Below are positions 34,139-43,411 of a stretch of 64,000 nucleotides of DNA, one piece after another. A model generated the notes under the pieces. It was not told the DNA's origin. It did no database searches and saw only the letters and a program-made list of their open reading frames with translations. The DNA lies in assembly GCF_029868385.1 (NCBI RefSeq), contig NZ_JARWNX010000037.1:62001-126000 (forward strand), written 5' to 3'. The DNA is from Nocardia cyriacigeorgica (lineage in GTDB: Bacteria > Actinomycetota > Actinomycetes > Mycobacteriales > Mycobacteriaceae). Positions within the stretch are counted from its first letter, which is position 1. The number at the start of each line of letters is the position of its first letter. A program made the position numbers and the translations under genes.

Positions 34139-34708
34139 ATGCCGAAGGTAGTCGATCGGGCCGCTCGTCAGCAGGAGATTCTGGATGCTGCGGCCAAGGT
34201 GTTTGCGCGGAAGGGGTTTGCGGCCTCGCGGATTGATGATGTGGCGGCTGAGGCGGGGGTTGCCAAGGGGACGATCTATCTGTATTTCGACAGTCGCGAT
34301 GCGCTGTTGAGTGGGGTGTTCTCCAGTTATGTCGCGGAGTCGGCGCGGGTGCTGGGGGACCTCGGGGATGGGTCGGCGTTGGAGCGGTTGGGGCGGCTGG
34401 TGCGGGGGGCGATGGAGATGCTCGAGGCCCATCCCGATCATGTGCGGGTGCTACTGGATGTGTGGGCCGCCAATCCGCCGATCGACCTGGTTGGCGTCTA
34501 TCGGGACTATCGGGCGGCGCTCGCGGAACTGCTGGACGAGGCCGCCGAGGCGGGTGAACTGCGGCCGGGGATTGGGGCGCGGCATGCGGCGGTGATCGTC
34601 GCGGCGATCGAAGGGTGTCTGGTGCAGGCGCTGGTGGATCCCGAACTGTCGCTGGGGGAGCTGGTGGAACCGGTGGTGCAGATCTGTGTGGAAGGGATAC
34701 GGCGATGA
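34139..34708 (+). CDS. TetR/AcrR-family transcriptional regulator
   Basis: A 189-residue TetR protein: ARQQEILDAAAKVFARKGF, IDDVAAEAGVAKGTIYLYF is the helix-turn-helix, and YFDSRDALL continues to the helical ligand domain with its acidic helix and AALAELLDEAAEAGELRPG. It starts at an ATG with no ribosome site, six bases after a CATAAT box, so it is likely leaderless. Its own dyad occupies the promoter. The coupled (ATGA) downstream gene encodes a membrane protein, a likely target. Confidence 0.93.
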   Translation: MPKVVDRAARQQEILDAAAKVFARKGFAASRIDDVAAEAGVAKGTIYLYFDSRDALLSGVFSSYVAESARVLGDLGDGSALERLGRLVRGAMEMLEAHPDHVRVLLDVWAANPPIDLVGVYRDYRAALAELLDEAAEAGELRPGIGARHAAVIVAAIEGCLVQALVDPELSLGELVEPVVQICVEGIRR

Positions 34709-35283
34709 CGCTCACCGATCGGTTGATCGCGCCGCAGGCGACGCGTGCGGAGGTCTGCCTCGGCTTTTCGGCCGCAATCGGCGGTGCCGCAACGGCATTC
34801 GCGCTGTCGATAGCGGCCGGATGGTCGTGGATCACGGTGGCGGTGGTGGTCGTGATCGCGTTCGACATCTTCGGTGGGGCCGTCGTGAATGCCATGTCCT
34901 CGGCCAAGCGCTGGTATCACCGGCCCGGTCGGACATCGGTTCATCATCTGGGTTTCGTCGCCGTGCATGTGCAGCCGTTCATCTTGGCGGCGGTCGTTCC
35001 TGGTTTCGACTGGCTCGCGGCGGCCGTCATCTACGCGGTGGCGTTGGCGGGCGCCGTGATCGTGACGGTATCGCCGGAAGCATTGCGCCGTCCGATCGCC
35101 TTCGCCGCCACGGCATTCGGCCTGGTCGCGGTGACCAGCCTGATCACCATGCCGCATGAACTCATGTGGTTCTCGCCGCTGCTGCTGATCAAACTGCTGC
35201 TGGCACATCTGCTTCCCGAGAACACGGCGGATCAGGACCGCCCCGACCTGCCTGGTCTGGCGACCGGAACCGCCACCGCATGA
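34705..35283 (+). CDS. Membrane protein regulated with TetR
   Basis: A 192-residue protein with about five hydrophobic helices: AAIGGAATAFALSIAAGW, WITVAVVVVIAFDIFGGAVV, FVAVHVQPFILAAVVPGF, AAAVIYAVALAGAVIVTV and later FAATAFGLVAVTSLI. A HRPGRTSVHH segment between helices contains histidines but no metal motif is obvious. It overlaps the TetR gene by ATGA, as in regulator-exporter or regulator-membrane protein pairs. Function unknown. Confidence 0.8.
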   Translation: MTLTDRLIAPQATRAEVCLGFSAAIGGAATAFALSIAAGWSWITVAVVVVIAFDIFGGAVVNAMSSAKRWYHRPGRTSVHHLGFVAVHVQPFILAAVVPGFDWLAAAVIYAVALAGAVIVTVSPEALRRPIAFAATAFGLVAVTSLITMPHELMWFSPLLLIKLLLAHLLPENTADQDRPDLPGLATGTATA

Positions 35284-35363
35284 GCATCGTTATCCTGCGA
35301 ACAGCGGCAGGAGCCGGATACCAGCCTGCCCCGGCCGCACGAACGTAAGGAAGCACCCAGCCC

Positions 35364-36794
35364 ATGAGCACTCCCACACACGCCTTCACCCACGACGCGC
35401 TGGGCGAACTGGACGCGGTGGCACTGGCCGCGGCGATCCGCGATGGACAGGTGAGCCGTGCCGAGGTGATCGAGGCTGCGATCGAACGGGCCCGGCGAGT
35501 GAACCCGCAGCTCAACGCCATCGAGACGGACTGTTTCGCGCAGGCGCGCGCTGCGCGGGCCACCTCCGGCGTGTTCTCCGGGGTGCCGGTGTTCGTCAAG
35601 GACAACACCGACGTCGCCGGGCTGCCCACCTGCCACGGCTCGGCCGCATTCGACCCGCATCCGGCCAAACGCACCAGCGGTCCGGGCGCGCAGTTCCTGC
35701 ATCCGGGGTTCGTGGTGCTCGGTAAGTCGACGCTGCCGGAGTTCGGGCTCACCGCGAGCACCGAGTACGCCGAGCGGCCGCCCACCCGCAATCCGTGGAA
35801 TGTCGATCATTCGGCAGGGGCATCATCGGGTGGGTCGGCGGCGCTGGTCGCAGCCGGTGTGGTGCCGATCGCGCACGCCAACGATGGTGGCGGTTCGACC
35901 CGCATCCCGGCGGCCGCGAATGGTTTGGTCGGGTTGAAGCCGACCCGTAACCGGCTGCTCGATCAGCCGGGTGCGCGGCAACTGCCGGTCCATCTGGTGG
36001 CCGAAGGCGTCCTCACCCGGTCGGTGCGCGATACCGCGCACTATCTGGCGGCGGCCGAGCGATTCCACCCCAACACCGCGCTCCCGCCGATCGGCTTGGT
36101 GGAGGGCCCGAGCGACCGGCGGCTGCGGATCGGCCTGATCAGGTACGACGTCCGCGGTCGCGCGGTGCACGAGGAAACCGGTGCGGTGCTCGACTCCGCG
36201 GCGGCGGTGCTGGCCGGGCTCGGCCATGATGTGGTGGAAACCCGGCTCGATATCGACGAGCAGTTCATCGAGGACTTCAAGCTGTACTGGGCGGCGGTCG
36301 CAGCGCTGCTGTCGACCTCGTTCCGGATCGCGCAGCGCAAGCAGTTCGACCCGCGCTTGCGCGATCCGTTCACCAAGGGGCTGTCGGCGCTGGCGACGAG
36401 CCGCCCGCTCGGTGTGGTGGGCGCGGTGCGCAGGCTGCGCGCCGCACCCGCGATCTACGACGGCCATTTCACCGAAGTGGATGTGCTGCTGAGCCCGGTG
36501 CTCTCCCATCCGGCGCCACTGATCGGCGAACATTCACCGAATCTGCCGTTCGAGGAGCTGTTCGCGAAGCTGGTCGACTACGTCGGGTTCACCCCGCTCA
36601 ACAATGTCGGTGGCGGGCCCGCCGTATCGCTGCCGCACGGGCGGATGTCGGCGAACCTGCCCGGCTCGATCCAGCTGTCGGCCCGGCGTGGCGCCGAACG
36701 GACGCTGCTGGACCTGGCCTACCAGTTCGAGTCGGCAAGCCCGTTCCCGCGCATCACCGACCTGGCGCCCGCGACCGAGCGGAACGCGAGCTAG
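35364..36794 (+). CDS. Amidase family protein
   Basis: A 476-residue amidase-signature hydrolase. The Ser-cis-Ser-Lys triad is seen: Lys79 in [10 protein letters not shown], the cis-Ser in [10 protein letters not shown] (about 154) and the nucleophile Ser178 in [12 protein letters not shown]. This matches the GatA/AmiC-type family; here it stands alone, without gatB or gatC, so it is probably a free amidase for small amides rather than part of the tRNA amidotransferase. The C-terminal [20 protein letters not shown] is a common family ending. The ATG at 35364 has a weak upstream site. Confidence 0.9.
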   Translation: MSTPTHAFTHDALGELDAVALAAAIRDGQVSRAEVIEAAIERARRVNPQLNAIETDCFAQARAARATSGVFSGVPVFVKDNTDVAGLPTCHGSAAFDPHPAKRTSGPGAQFLHPGFVVLGKSTLPEFGLTASTEYAERPPTRNPWNVDHSAGASSGGSAALVAAGVVPIAHANDGGGSTRIPAAANGLVGLKPTRNRLLDQPGARQLPVHLVAEGVLTRSVRDTAHYLAAAERFHPNTALPPIGLVEGPSDRRLRIGLIRYDVRGRAVHEETGAVLDSAAAVLAGLGHDVVETRLDIDEQFIEDFKLYWAAVAALLSTSFRIAQRKQFDPRLRDPFTKGLSALATSRPLGVVGAVRRLRAAPAIYDGHFTEVDVLLSPVLSHPAPLIGEHSPNLPFEELFAKLVDYVGFTPLNNVGGGPAVSLPHGRMSANLPGSIQLSARRGAERTLLDLAYQFESASPFPRITDLAPATERNAS

Positions 36795-36828
36795 CTGTAC
36801 TGACCACGGACGAGCGATCGGCCCTGGC

Positions 36829-37209
36829 TCACTTCTCCGCCCAGACCCCCAGCTCATTCCCACTCGGGTCGGTGAAATGGAACCGCCGCCCGCCGGGGAA
36901 CTCGTACGGCCCGTTGACCACGGTCCCGCCCGCTGCCTCGACAGCGCCGACGGAGGCGTCCAGGTCGTCGGAGTACAGCAGTACCAGCGGCCCGCCCTGG
37001 CGGGGCTGTTCGGCCAGTGCCAGCCCGCCGACCTCGGAGGTTTCGGGTGCGGCCGGGTTGCGGATGCCCGCGTAGGCGGGGCCGTAATCGTTGAACTGCC
37101 AGCCGAACGCCTCGGTGTAGAAACGTTTGGCCGCGTCCAGATCGGTGACGGCGATTTCTATGTAATCGATGGCGTGGTGGCGGTGGCTGCTGACGTCGGT
37201 ATCGGACAT
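36829..37209 (-). CDS. VOC-family (glyoxalase-like) protein
   Basis: A 126-residue single-domain vicinal-oxygen-chelate protein: [33 protein letters not shown], and the late [15 protein letters not shown]. Two beta-alpha-beta-beta-beta units form a metal site in this family; members include dioxygenases, isomerases and binding proteins. It converges on the amidase and lies 75 nt from the divergent dcd start. Function not predictable. Confidence 0.82.
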   Translation of the reverse strand: MSDTDVSSHRHHAIDYIEIAVTDLDAAKRFYTEAFGWQFNDYGPAYAGIRNPAAPETSEVGGLALAEQPRQGGPLVLLYSDDLDASVGAVEAAGGTVVNGPYEFPGGRRFHFTDPSGNELGVWAEK

Positions 37210-37284
37210 GGGCCGATCATGCGCCAGGGGTACGACAACTTCCCGGTGACGCGCGGCGCCGAGCCTGCCACTACGCTCTTGCGC

Positions 37285-37872
37285 GTGCTGCTATCCGATC
37301 GTGACATCCGGGCGGAGATCGCCGGTGGGCGTCTCGGGCTCGAGCCGTTCGAAGAGACCCTGATCCAGCCGTCGAGTATCGACGTGCGTCTGGACGGGAT
37401 GTTCCGGGTGTTCAACAACACCCGATACACCCATATCGATCCGGCGCAGCGGCAGGACGAGCTGACCAGTCTGGTCGAGCCCGCGCCGGGCGAGCCGTTC
37501 GTGCTGCATCCCGGTGAATTCGTACTCGGCTCCACCCTCGAGGTCTGCACCCTGCCCGACGATCTGGCGGGGCGCCTGGAGGGCAAATCGAGTCTCGGGC
37601 GTCTCGGCCTGCTCACCCATTCGACCGCTGGCTTCATCGATCCGGGTTTCAGCGGCCACATCACGCTGGAGCTGTCGAATGTGGCGAATCTGCCGATCAC
37701 GCTGTGGCCCGGGATGAAGATCGGCCAGCTGTGCCTGTTCCGGCTGACCAGTCCCGCCGAGAATCCCTACGGCAGCGCCGCCACGGGCTCCAAATACCAG
37801 GGCCAGCGCGGACCGACGCCATCGAAGGCGTACCTGAACTTCCCGCTGCCGAGCCTGGACCACCGGCCCTGA
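37285..37872 (+). CDS. dcd: dCTP deaminase
   Basis: A 195-residue dCTP deaminase nearly identical in pattern to M. tuberculosis Dcd (Rv0321): [107 protein letters not shown] and [15 protein letters not shown]. The mycobacterial protein deaminates dCTP and also cleaves dUTP to dUMP. The GTG start at 37285 stands seven bases after TACGCT and has no ribosome site, so the mRNA is probably leaderless. It maintains the thymidylate precursor supply. Confidence 0.97.
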   Translation: MLLSDRDIRAEIAGGRLGLEPFEETLIQPSSIDVRLDGMFRVFNNTRYTHIDPAQRQDELTSLVEPAPGEPFVLHPGEFVLGSTLEVCTLPDDLAGRLEGKSSLGRLGLLTHSTAGFIDPGFSGHITLELSNVANLPITLWPGMKIGQLCLFRLTSPAENPYGSAATGSKYQGQRGPTPSKAYLNFPLPSLDHRP

Positions 37873-37978
37873 GCGCGACCGCCTGATCAACCGCCGCGGC
37901 CACGCAGTCGAGGGCCTGGATCTCGTATCGACCTCCGGTCGTGCGTGCTCGTGCCGGACATCGTTGTGTCCGAGTCCA

Positions 37979-38028
37979 CGCTCGGCCCCCGACGCACAGC
38001 TTCCTCGTCTATGCGCGGGGGCCGAGCG
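37979..38028. terminator. Hairpin between convergent genes after dcd
   Basis: CGCTCGGCCCCCG pairs perfectly with CGGGGGCCGAGCG (13 bp, 24-nt loop). It ends 12 nt from the stop of the gene at 38040 and about 107 nt after dcd, so it may stop transcription in both directions. There is no T-tract. Confidence 0.5.
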
Positions 38029-38039
38029 CGGCCGACCGC

Positions 38040-38489
38040 TCAGTCGGGCCGATCGGATCCCACCGCCAGCGCGGTGGTGACGATCATCGACAGCGGCGGC
38101 AGCGGTTCATCACGTTCGGGCGGTTCGACCCAGTAGCAACCTTCGCGGGTCCAGCGGCCGAGGCCGGTGGGCAGCATGAGGGCACTGCCGACGGCGGGAA
38201 TGCCGATATCGAGGCGGTTGAGCACCTCCATGACCTGCGCGCCGGGTCTGCTGTCGGGCGCGGCGAGGAAGCTCCACCGGATCTGTCTGGCCAGCATCGG
38301 CGCTCGCACACCTTGCTGATCCAGTGCCGCGCGGACCTTTTCGGCGCGCTCGGTGGGTAGATGGACCACGCAGACCCGTGCGGTGATCGGTAGCATCACG
38401 AACCCGCCGCGTTCGGTCACCACCAGGCCGAATTCGTGCCGGTAGTACGCCGCCCAATCGTCGATCGTCCTCAGTTTTTGCACGTTCAC
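38040..38489 (-). CDS. Uncharacterised actinobacterial protein beside an XRE regulator
   Basis: A 149-residue soluble protein: DDWAAYYRHEFGLVVTERGG, FVMLPITARVCVVHLPTERA, RQIRWSFLAAPDSRPGAQV and GSALMLPTGLGRWTREGCYW. The pattern YYR-x-LP-x-W-FL is common to small actinobacterial proteins often labelled primase/polymerase-like that lie divergent from TPR-XRE regulators; I cannot assign a function. GTG at 38489 has AGGGGG upstream. Divergent from the TPR-XRE gene at 38703, so the pair may be co-regulated. Confidence 0.65.
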   Translation of the reverse strand: MNVQKLRTIDDWAAYYRHEFGLVVTERGGFVMLPITARVCVVHLPTERAEKVRAALDQQGVRAPMLARQIRWSFLAAPDSRPGAQVMEVLNRLDIGIPAVGSALMLPTGLGRWTREGCYWVEPPERDEPLPPLSMIVTTALAVGSDRPD

Positions 38490-38702
38490 TGCGCAGCCCC
38501 CTGGTCCGTTGATATCGGGCCGGTCGGAGTCGGTTTCGCTACCGATCCAGGCTCGCCGAAATCCCCGGCGCGCCACAAGCGCCCACATGCCGGCGTTCCA
38601 CTGCCCTTGCGCCGCCAGTTATTCGGCCCGAAATGTCATGTGGCAGGGCTCACAAATTGCTCGTAATCTGTGGAGGACGTTTCGTTCGGAAGGGAAGACA
38701 AC

Positions 38703-40073
38703 GTGGTCCGGCAGTGGTCAGGTAAGGAGACCCGGGCGCTGCGCGACGCCATGCGGATGAGTATCCGGGAGTTCGCCGCCCATTTGGGGGTGCATCAGCG
38801 CCTGGTATCCAAATGGGAGGCGGGCGGCAGCCGGGTCCATCCACGGCCGGTCAACCAGGCCGCGCTGGATACTTCTCTGGCCAGGTCCGACGATGTGGTG
38901 CGGGCACGGTTCGCGGAGCTGATCAGTCAGTCCGCCATACCGCGATTCGACGCGCGAGCCGGCGACTCGGCGCACAGCAGTTATTCGAGCGACGCGGAAC
39001 TCTTGGACCTCATAGACGCCGGAGCGGTGAGAGGCGATGCGTTAGCAGCGATTTCGGAGAGGGACCTGATAATGGCGGCTGCCCACGAGGCCAGTGAACA
39101 CGCGAGCCGTGCCGAGAGCACCAATGTCGGCGCGATGACATTGGAACAGCTCGACGCCGATGTCACCCGAATCGCCAACGACTACGTACATATTCCGCCG
39201 GTACCGATGATGGTGGAGATGCTGCGGGTGCGGCGGCGGGTGTATCGGTTGCTGGAAGGGCAGCAGCGCCCCGCCGATACCAGCCATCTGTATCTGCTCG
39301 CGGGCAGCCTGTCCGGTCTGCTCGCCAACGCGAGTACCGATCTCGGCCATTACGATGCGGCCGCCGAACAGATCCGCGCGGCCAGGTCCTACGCCGAACT
39401 GTGCGGTCACAACGGATTACGTGCGTGGACGCGCGGTATGCACGCGCTCATCGAATACTGGTCCGAGCGTCCACGGCGGGCCGTCGAACTGGCCCAGAGC
39501 GGACTGGAATTCGCCGATTCGGCCACCGCGCGGGTGCGGCTGAGCAATATCGAGGCCAGGATCTGGTCGAAGATCGGCAGTGTCGCCGATACCGAACGCT
39601 GCCTGCGTGCGGCCACCGACGCCCGCGGCGGTTCGGGCTCCGACACGCTGCACGACGGAATCGGTGGCGTCTTCGGTTTCCCCGACGCCAAGGCCGAGTA
39701 CTACGCGGGCGCCACCTATATCCATCTGGGTCTGGCCGAGCCCGCCCTCACCGCCACTCAGCAGGCGATCGAACTGTATTCGTCGGGCCCGTCCTGGCAG
39801 CGCTCGTACGGCGCGGAAGCATTGGCACGCGTCGATTCCGCGGCCGCGCACCTGATCAACGGCAGCCTCGACGGTGCTGCCGCGGCACTGCATCCGGTGC
39901 TCGGACTCGCCGAGGACAAACGCATCGCCCAGTTGGAGGAGCGGTTGACCGGAGTCCGGCGCAGGCTCGTCGCCTTCGACGGCGCCACCGAGGCGGTCAC
40001 GCTCGATGAGAGCATCGAGGAGTTCTGCGGGACCACCGCGGCCACCGGGATCGCTGCGGGCGGCCCGGGATGA
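38703..40073 (+). CDS. XRE-family regulator with TPR-like helical repeats
   Basis: A 456-residue protein. The N-terminal helix-turn-helix is SIREFAAHLGVHQRLVSKWE, preceded by KETRALRDAMRM. From about residue 140 onward the chain is a series of helical pairs with TPR-like spacing: LLEGQQRPADTSHLYLLAGS, YDAAAEQIRAARSYAELCGH, RPRRAVELAQSGLEFADSA, ALTATQQAIELY and others. Architecture matches the NsdA-like regulators of Streptomyces that influence development and secondary metabolism. The GTG at 38703, after GGAAGGGAAG, is preferred to an earlier GTG at 38670. Divergent from 38040-38489. Confidence 0.8.
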   Translation: MVRQWSGKETRALRDAMRMSIREFAAHLGVHQRLVSKWEAGGSRVHPRPVNQAALDTSLARSDDVVRARFAELISQSAIPRFDARAGDSAHSSYSSDAELLDLIDAGAVRGDALAAISERDLIMAAAHEASEHASRAESTNVGAMTLEQLDADVTRIANDYVHIPPVPMMVEMLRVRRRVYRLLEGQQRPADTSHLYLLAGSLSGLLANASTDLGHYDAAAEQIRAARSYAELCGHNGLRAWTRGMHALIEYWSERPRRAVELAQSGLEFADSATARVRLSNIEARIWSKIGSVADTERCLRAATDARGGSGSDTLHDGIGGVFGFPDAKAEYYAGATYIHLGLAEPALTATQQAIELYSSGPSWQRSYGAEALARVDSAAAHLINGSLDGAAAALHPVLGLAEDKRIAQLEERLTGVRRRLVAFDGATEAVTLDESIEEFCGTTAATGIAAGGPG

Positions 40074-40079
40074 GTTCGG

Positions 40080-41546
40080 CTATTTCGGCTGGTTGATCTC
40101 CACTTTGCTGCACAGCCAGCGGCCGTCGACCTGCTCCATCGTCATGGCGAACGAGTACTGGCGGGCCTGGGGCGCCGGATCGCCCGTCTTCGAGACGGTC
40201 TGATTGGCGAGGACGGTGATCTCGGCCCGGTTCTCGTCGCCGGTTTTGTGGAAGCACTGGAAGTCGGAGCCCCGCGATGTCGCTCCGGACTGAACCATGA
40301 GCTCTTCGAGGTTCGGGTACGTGCTGTCGAACTCGGCCTTGAACGCACCGGTCGAGCCGGTGTCGACGGCCTTTTTGTAGGAGTCGAGGTCGCGGTAGTC
40401 GTAGGTCGTGAGGGCGGCGGCGAAATCGCAGCCCGCCTGCTGCGCCGCCGCCCGCGCGTCCTCGGCGCGCTGCCGGTCCGACTCCTGTTTCTGCGCCTGC
40501 TGCTCGGCGGCGGCCGAGTTGCGCATCGCCACCGCGACCGCGACACCGGCTCCACCGAGTACCAATACCAGCGCGATCACCGCTGCGCTGATCAGCGCGA
40601 TCCGCCGCCCCTTGGACTCGGCGGCGGGACCCGGTGCCGGAGGTGCGACGTGGCCGGGGAATTGCATCGGCGCACCGGACAACGCCTCGTTCGCCGCCGC
40701 CGCGAGTTCACCGCAGCTATCGAACCGGTGCGCGGGATTCTTGGCCATGGCGCGTCCGATGACGGCATCGAATCCGGGCGGCAGCGCGGGATTGCGGCTG
40801 CTCGGCGTTGGTATCGGCAGGTTGAGATGGGCATGGATCAGTTGGGCCGAGTTGGTGCCCGGATACGGGGGCGTGCCCGTGAGCATGTGGAACAGGGTGG
40901 CACCGAGCGCGTACACGTCGACGCGATGATCGATCTCGGCGTCGGCGTCGAACTGTTCGGGCGCCGCGTAGCGCAGGCTGGCGAACACCTCACCGGTGCG
41001 GGTGAGCCCGACCGATTCGTCGAGCGCTTTCGCGATACCGAAGTCGGCGAGCAGTACCCGTTCCTGCGAGCCACGTGCGAGCAGGATGTTGGCCGGTTTG
41101 ACGTCGCGATGCAGGACTCCGGCCCGATGCGCGTGATCGAGCGCGCGGGCTGTCGTGTCGACGACGCGCACCGCGTGCGCCGGATGCAACGGTCCCTGGC
41201 CGAGCACGGCGCCCACGTCGGTCCCGTCGACGTACTCCATCGCGATCCACAGCTGCCCGTCCTGTTCACCGCGGGCGTGCACCGCGACGATATCGGGATG
41301 TGACAGCCTGGCCGCGGTATCGGCCTCGCGCCGGAATCGCTCGCGGACCTCGGCATCGTTGGTCAACGCCCGGCTCAGCAGCTTCAATGCGACCGGTCGT
41401 GGCAGGTCACGGTCACGCGCGAGGTAGACCTCACCCATGCCGCCGATGCCGAGCAGCCTGTCGATCCGATATCCCGCGAACTCCTGGCCATCCGCCAGTG
41501 ACTGCCCCAAAGCCGGTACTCCTCCACCCGCAGTTACGGCGGTCAC
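40080..41546 (-). CDS. Receptor-type serine/threonine protein kinase (Pkn family)
   Basis: A 488-residue Hanks-type kinase. DRLLGIGGMGEVYLARD is the glycine loop, RPVALKLL contains the ATP-binding Lys, HRDVKPANIL and LADFGIAKAL the catalytic and metal-binding Asp residues, and YAAPEQFDADAEIDHRVDVY the activation segment end. A membrane helix (ALISAAVIALVLVLGGAGVA) near residue 310-338 separates it from an outer domain of about 130 residues with two cysteines (QQAGCDFAAALTT and FQCFHKTGDEN), which resembles the extracellular domains of PknF-type kinases. A GTG start. Nearby aspC is divergent. Regulates by phosphorylation; targets unknown. Confidence 0.93.
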   Translation of the reverse strand: MTAVTAGGGVPALGQSLADGQEFAGYRIDRLLGIGGMGEVYLARDRDLPRPVALKLLSRALTNDAEVRERFRREADTAARLSHPDIVAVHARGEQDGQLWIAMEYVDGTDVGAVLGQGPLHPAHAVRVVDTTARALDHAHRAGVLHRDVKPANILLARGSQERVLLADFGIAKALDESVGLTRTGEVFASLRYAAPEQFDADAEIDHRVDVYALGATLFHMLTGTPPYPGTNSAQLIHAHLNLPIPTPSSRNPALPPGFDAVIGRAMAKNPAHRFDSCGELAAAANEALSGAPMQFPGHVAPPAPGPAAESKGRRIALISAAVIALVLVLGGAGVAVAVAMRNSAAAEQQAQKQESDRQRAEDARAAAQQAGCDFAAALTTYDYRDLDSYKKAVDTGSTGAFKAEFDSTYPNLEELMVQSGATSRGSDFQCFHKTGDENRAEITVLANQTVSKTGDPAPQARQYSFAMTMEQVDGRWLCSKVEINQPK

Positions 41547-41607
41547 CTTACTGGACCGAAGTGCGGGGAGTCGGATATCGGATTGCCGAGGATGGCACCA
41601 TGGAGCG

Positions 41608-42852
41608 GTGAGTACCGGTCATCCGCATCGCCCGCCGCGCGTTCTGGAGCAATCCACCAAGCTTCAGGACGTCGTCTACGAAATCCGTGGACCGGTACTG
41701 GCGCATGCGGCACGGCTAGAGGGCGAGGGGCATCGCATCCTCAAGCTCAATATCGGTAATCCGGCACCGTTCGGGTTCGAGGCCCCCGATGTGATCATGC
41801 GCGACATCATCGCGGCGCTGCCGTATGCGCAGGGCTACTCCGAGTCGAAGGGCATCCTGTCGGCCCGGCGCGCGATCGTGACCCGCTACGAGCTGGTGCC
41901 CGGCTTTCCCGAACTGGATGTGGACAGCGTCTACCTGGGCAATGGCGTCTCCGAGCTGATCACCATCACCATGCAGGCGCTGCTGAACAACGGTGACGAG
42001 GTACTCATCCCGGCTCCGGACTATCCGCTGTGGACCGCGATGACCAGCCTGGCGGGCGGCACGCCGGTGCACTATCTGTGCGATGAGTCCAACGGCTGGC
42101 AGCCTGATATCGCCGATATCGAGTCGAAGATCACCGATAAGACCAAGGCGCTGCTGGTCATCAACCCTAACAACCCCACCGGCGCCGTGTACTCGGCCGA
42201 GGTGTTGCAGCAGCTGGTGGACCTGGCGCGCAAACATCAGCTGTTGCTGCTCGCCGACGAGATCTACGACAAGATCCTCTACGACGACGCCAAGCACATC
42301 TCGCTGGCGACCCTCGCTCCCGATCTGCTGTGCCTGACCTTCAACGGCCTGTCCAAGGCCTACCGGGTGGCGGGATACCGCTCCGGCTGGCTGGCGATCA
42401 CCGGTCCGAAGGAACATGCGGCCGGATTCATCGAGGGCATCGACCTGCTCGCCTCGTCCAGGTTGTGCCCGAACGTGCCTGCTCAGCACGCCATCCAGGT
42501 GGCGCTCGGCGGACATCAGAGCATCGAGGACCTGATCCTGCCCGGCGGCAGGCTGCTGGAACAGCGTGACGTGGCCTGGGAGCGGCTGAACATGATCCCC
42601 GGCGTCTCCTGTGTCAAGCCCAAGGGCGCGCTGTACGCGTTCCCGCGGCTCGACCCGAATGTGCACGAGATCCACGACGATGCCAAACTCATCCTCGACC
42701 TGCTGCTCCAGGAGAAGATCCTGATGGTGCAGGGCACCGGCTTCAACTGGCCCGCACACGACCACCTGCGGATCGTGACCCTGCCGTGGGCGCGCGACCT
42801 GGCGGTGGCGATCGAACGGTTCGGCAACTTCCTCTCCAGCTACCGCCAGTAG
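41608..42852 (+). CDS. aspC: Pyridoxal-phosphate aminotransferase (AspC/AlaA-like)
   Basis: A 414-residue class I aminotransferase, matching M. tuberculosis Rv0337c closely in memory: LQDVVYEIRGPVLAHAARLE, LNIGNPAPFGFEAPDVIMRD, PYAQGYSESKGILSARRAIV, NPNNPTGAVYS, DEIYDKILYDDA and FNGLSKAYRVAGYRSGW, the last holding the PLP-lysine. It was first named aspartate aminotransferase; alanine is a likely substrate. GTG at 41608 follows GGAG closely. Divergent from the kinase gene. The 6C RNA begins about 120 nt past its end. Confidence 0.95.
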   Translation: MSTGHPHRPPRVLEQSTKLQDVVYEIRGPVLAHAARLEGEGHRILKLNIGNPAPFGFEAPDVIMRDIIAALPYAQGYSESKGILSARRAIVTRYELVPGFPELDVDSVYLGNGVSELITITMQALLNNGDEVLIPAPDYPLWTAMTSLAGGTPVHYLCDESNGWQPDIADIESKITDKTKALLVINPNNPTGAVYSAEVLQQLVDLARKHQLLLLADEIYDKILYDDAKHISLATLAPDLLCLTFNGLSKAYRVAGYRSGWLAITGPKEHAAGFIEGIDLLASSRLCPNVPAQHAIQVALGGHQSIEDLILPGGRLLEQRDVAWERLNMIPGVSCVKPKGALYAFPRLDPNVHEIHDDAKLILDLLLQEKILMVQGTGFNWPAHDHLRIVTLPWARDLAVAIERFGNFLSSYRQ

Positions 42853-42972
42853 AGACCGACCCGACAGAACCCAGCCCCCGATTCTGCCGGGCAAAACAGA
42901 CCTGGTGTTGGAGTTCTGGAGGTTTTTAGAGACTTACTAGCGCAAAACTGGGACTTTTGTGTACAGTAGGCA

Positions 42973-43122
42973 TCGGCGCTTTCGAGCGCCCGGTTGGATT
43001 GTCTACCCCCCCTGGACAATCCAGCTTTCGGGTTAGGCTGCCTACCCCCCTGGGCGCCGACCTGTGGACGGCGGAGACATCCCCCTGCTCTCCGCCGTCC
43101 CTCCCGCCTCTCCGCGATTTTT
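42973..43122 (+). ncRNA. 6C small RNA (actinobacterial, B11-like)
   Basis: Two hairpins carry runs of cytosines in the loop, the mark of the 6C family: GGATTGTC / GACAATCC (42996-43003, 43015-43022) with seven Cs, and GGTTAGGCTGCC / GGCGCCGACC (43031-43042, 43053-43062) with six Cs. A third perfect hairpin, GGACGGCGGAGA / TCTCCGCCGTCC (43066-43100), precedes TTTTT (43118-43122) and should terminate it. TACAGT at 42962-42967, in TGTGTACAGT, is the likely extended -10, giving a start near 42973. In mycobacteria B11 is a regulator of gene expression related to replication and virulence; its targets here are unknown. Confidence 0.85.
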
Positions 43123-43411
43123 GGCCAGACTCAGGCGCGGGGTTCGTTGCGTTGGCGGCCGGCGGTTGTGCTTTGGGGTGAGTTGGCTGGTACCCGGTGA
43201 GTTACCCGGATCCTGCGAGATCAGTTGGTGCGTTCGGTAGTGATAGCGGGTAGTCGCGTGGTGGGGTGAGCTGGTTTGAATTGCTGCTGTGGCGGGCGTC
43301 TCCTTCCGCGTTTGCGGGGAATTGGGGCGGTGTGTGGCTCGTGGCCGTCGTTTGTGGTGGCTCGGCCACGTTGCTGCTGCTCTTGAAAATGAGGTCCATT
43401 AAGCTCGGCGC
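43123..43411. other. Intergenic stretch between 6C RNA and YibE/F gene
   Basis: About 290 bases. Short open frames exist but none is supported by a start or by a protein pattern. I see no clear hairpin here. Confidence 0.45.
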
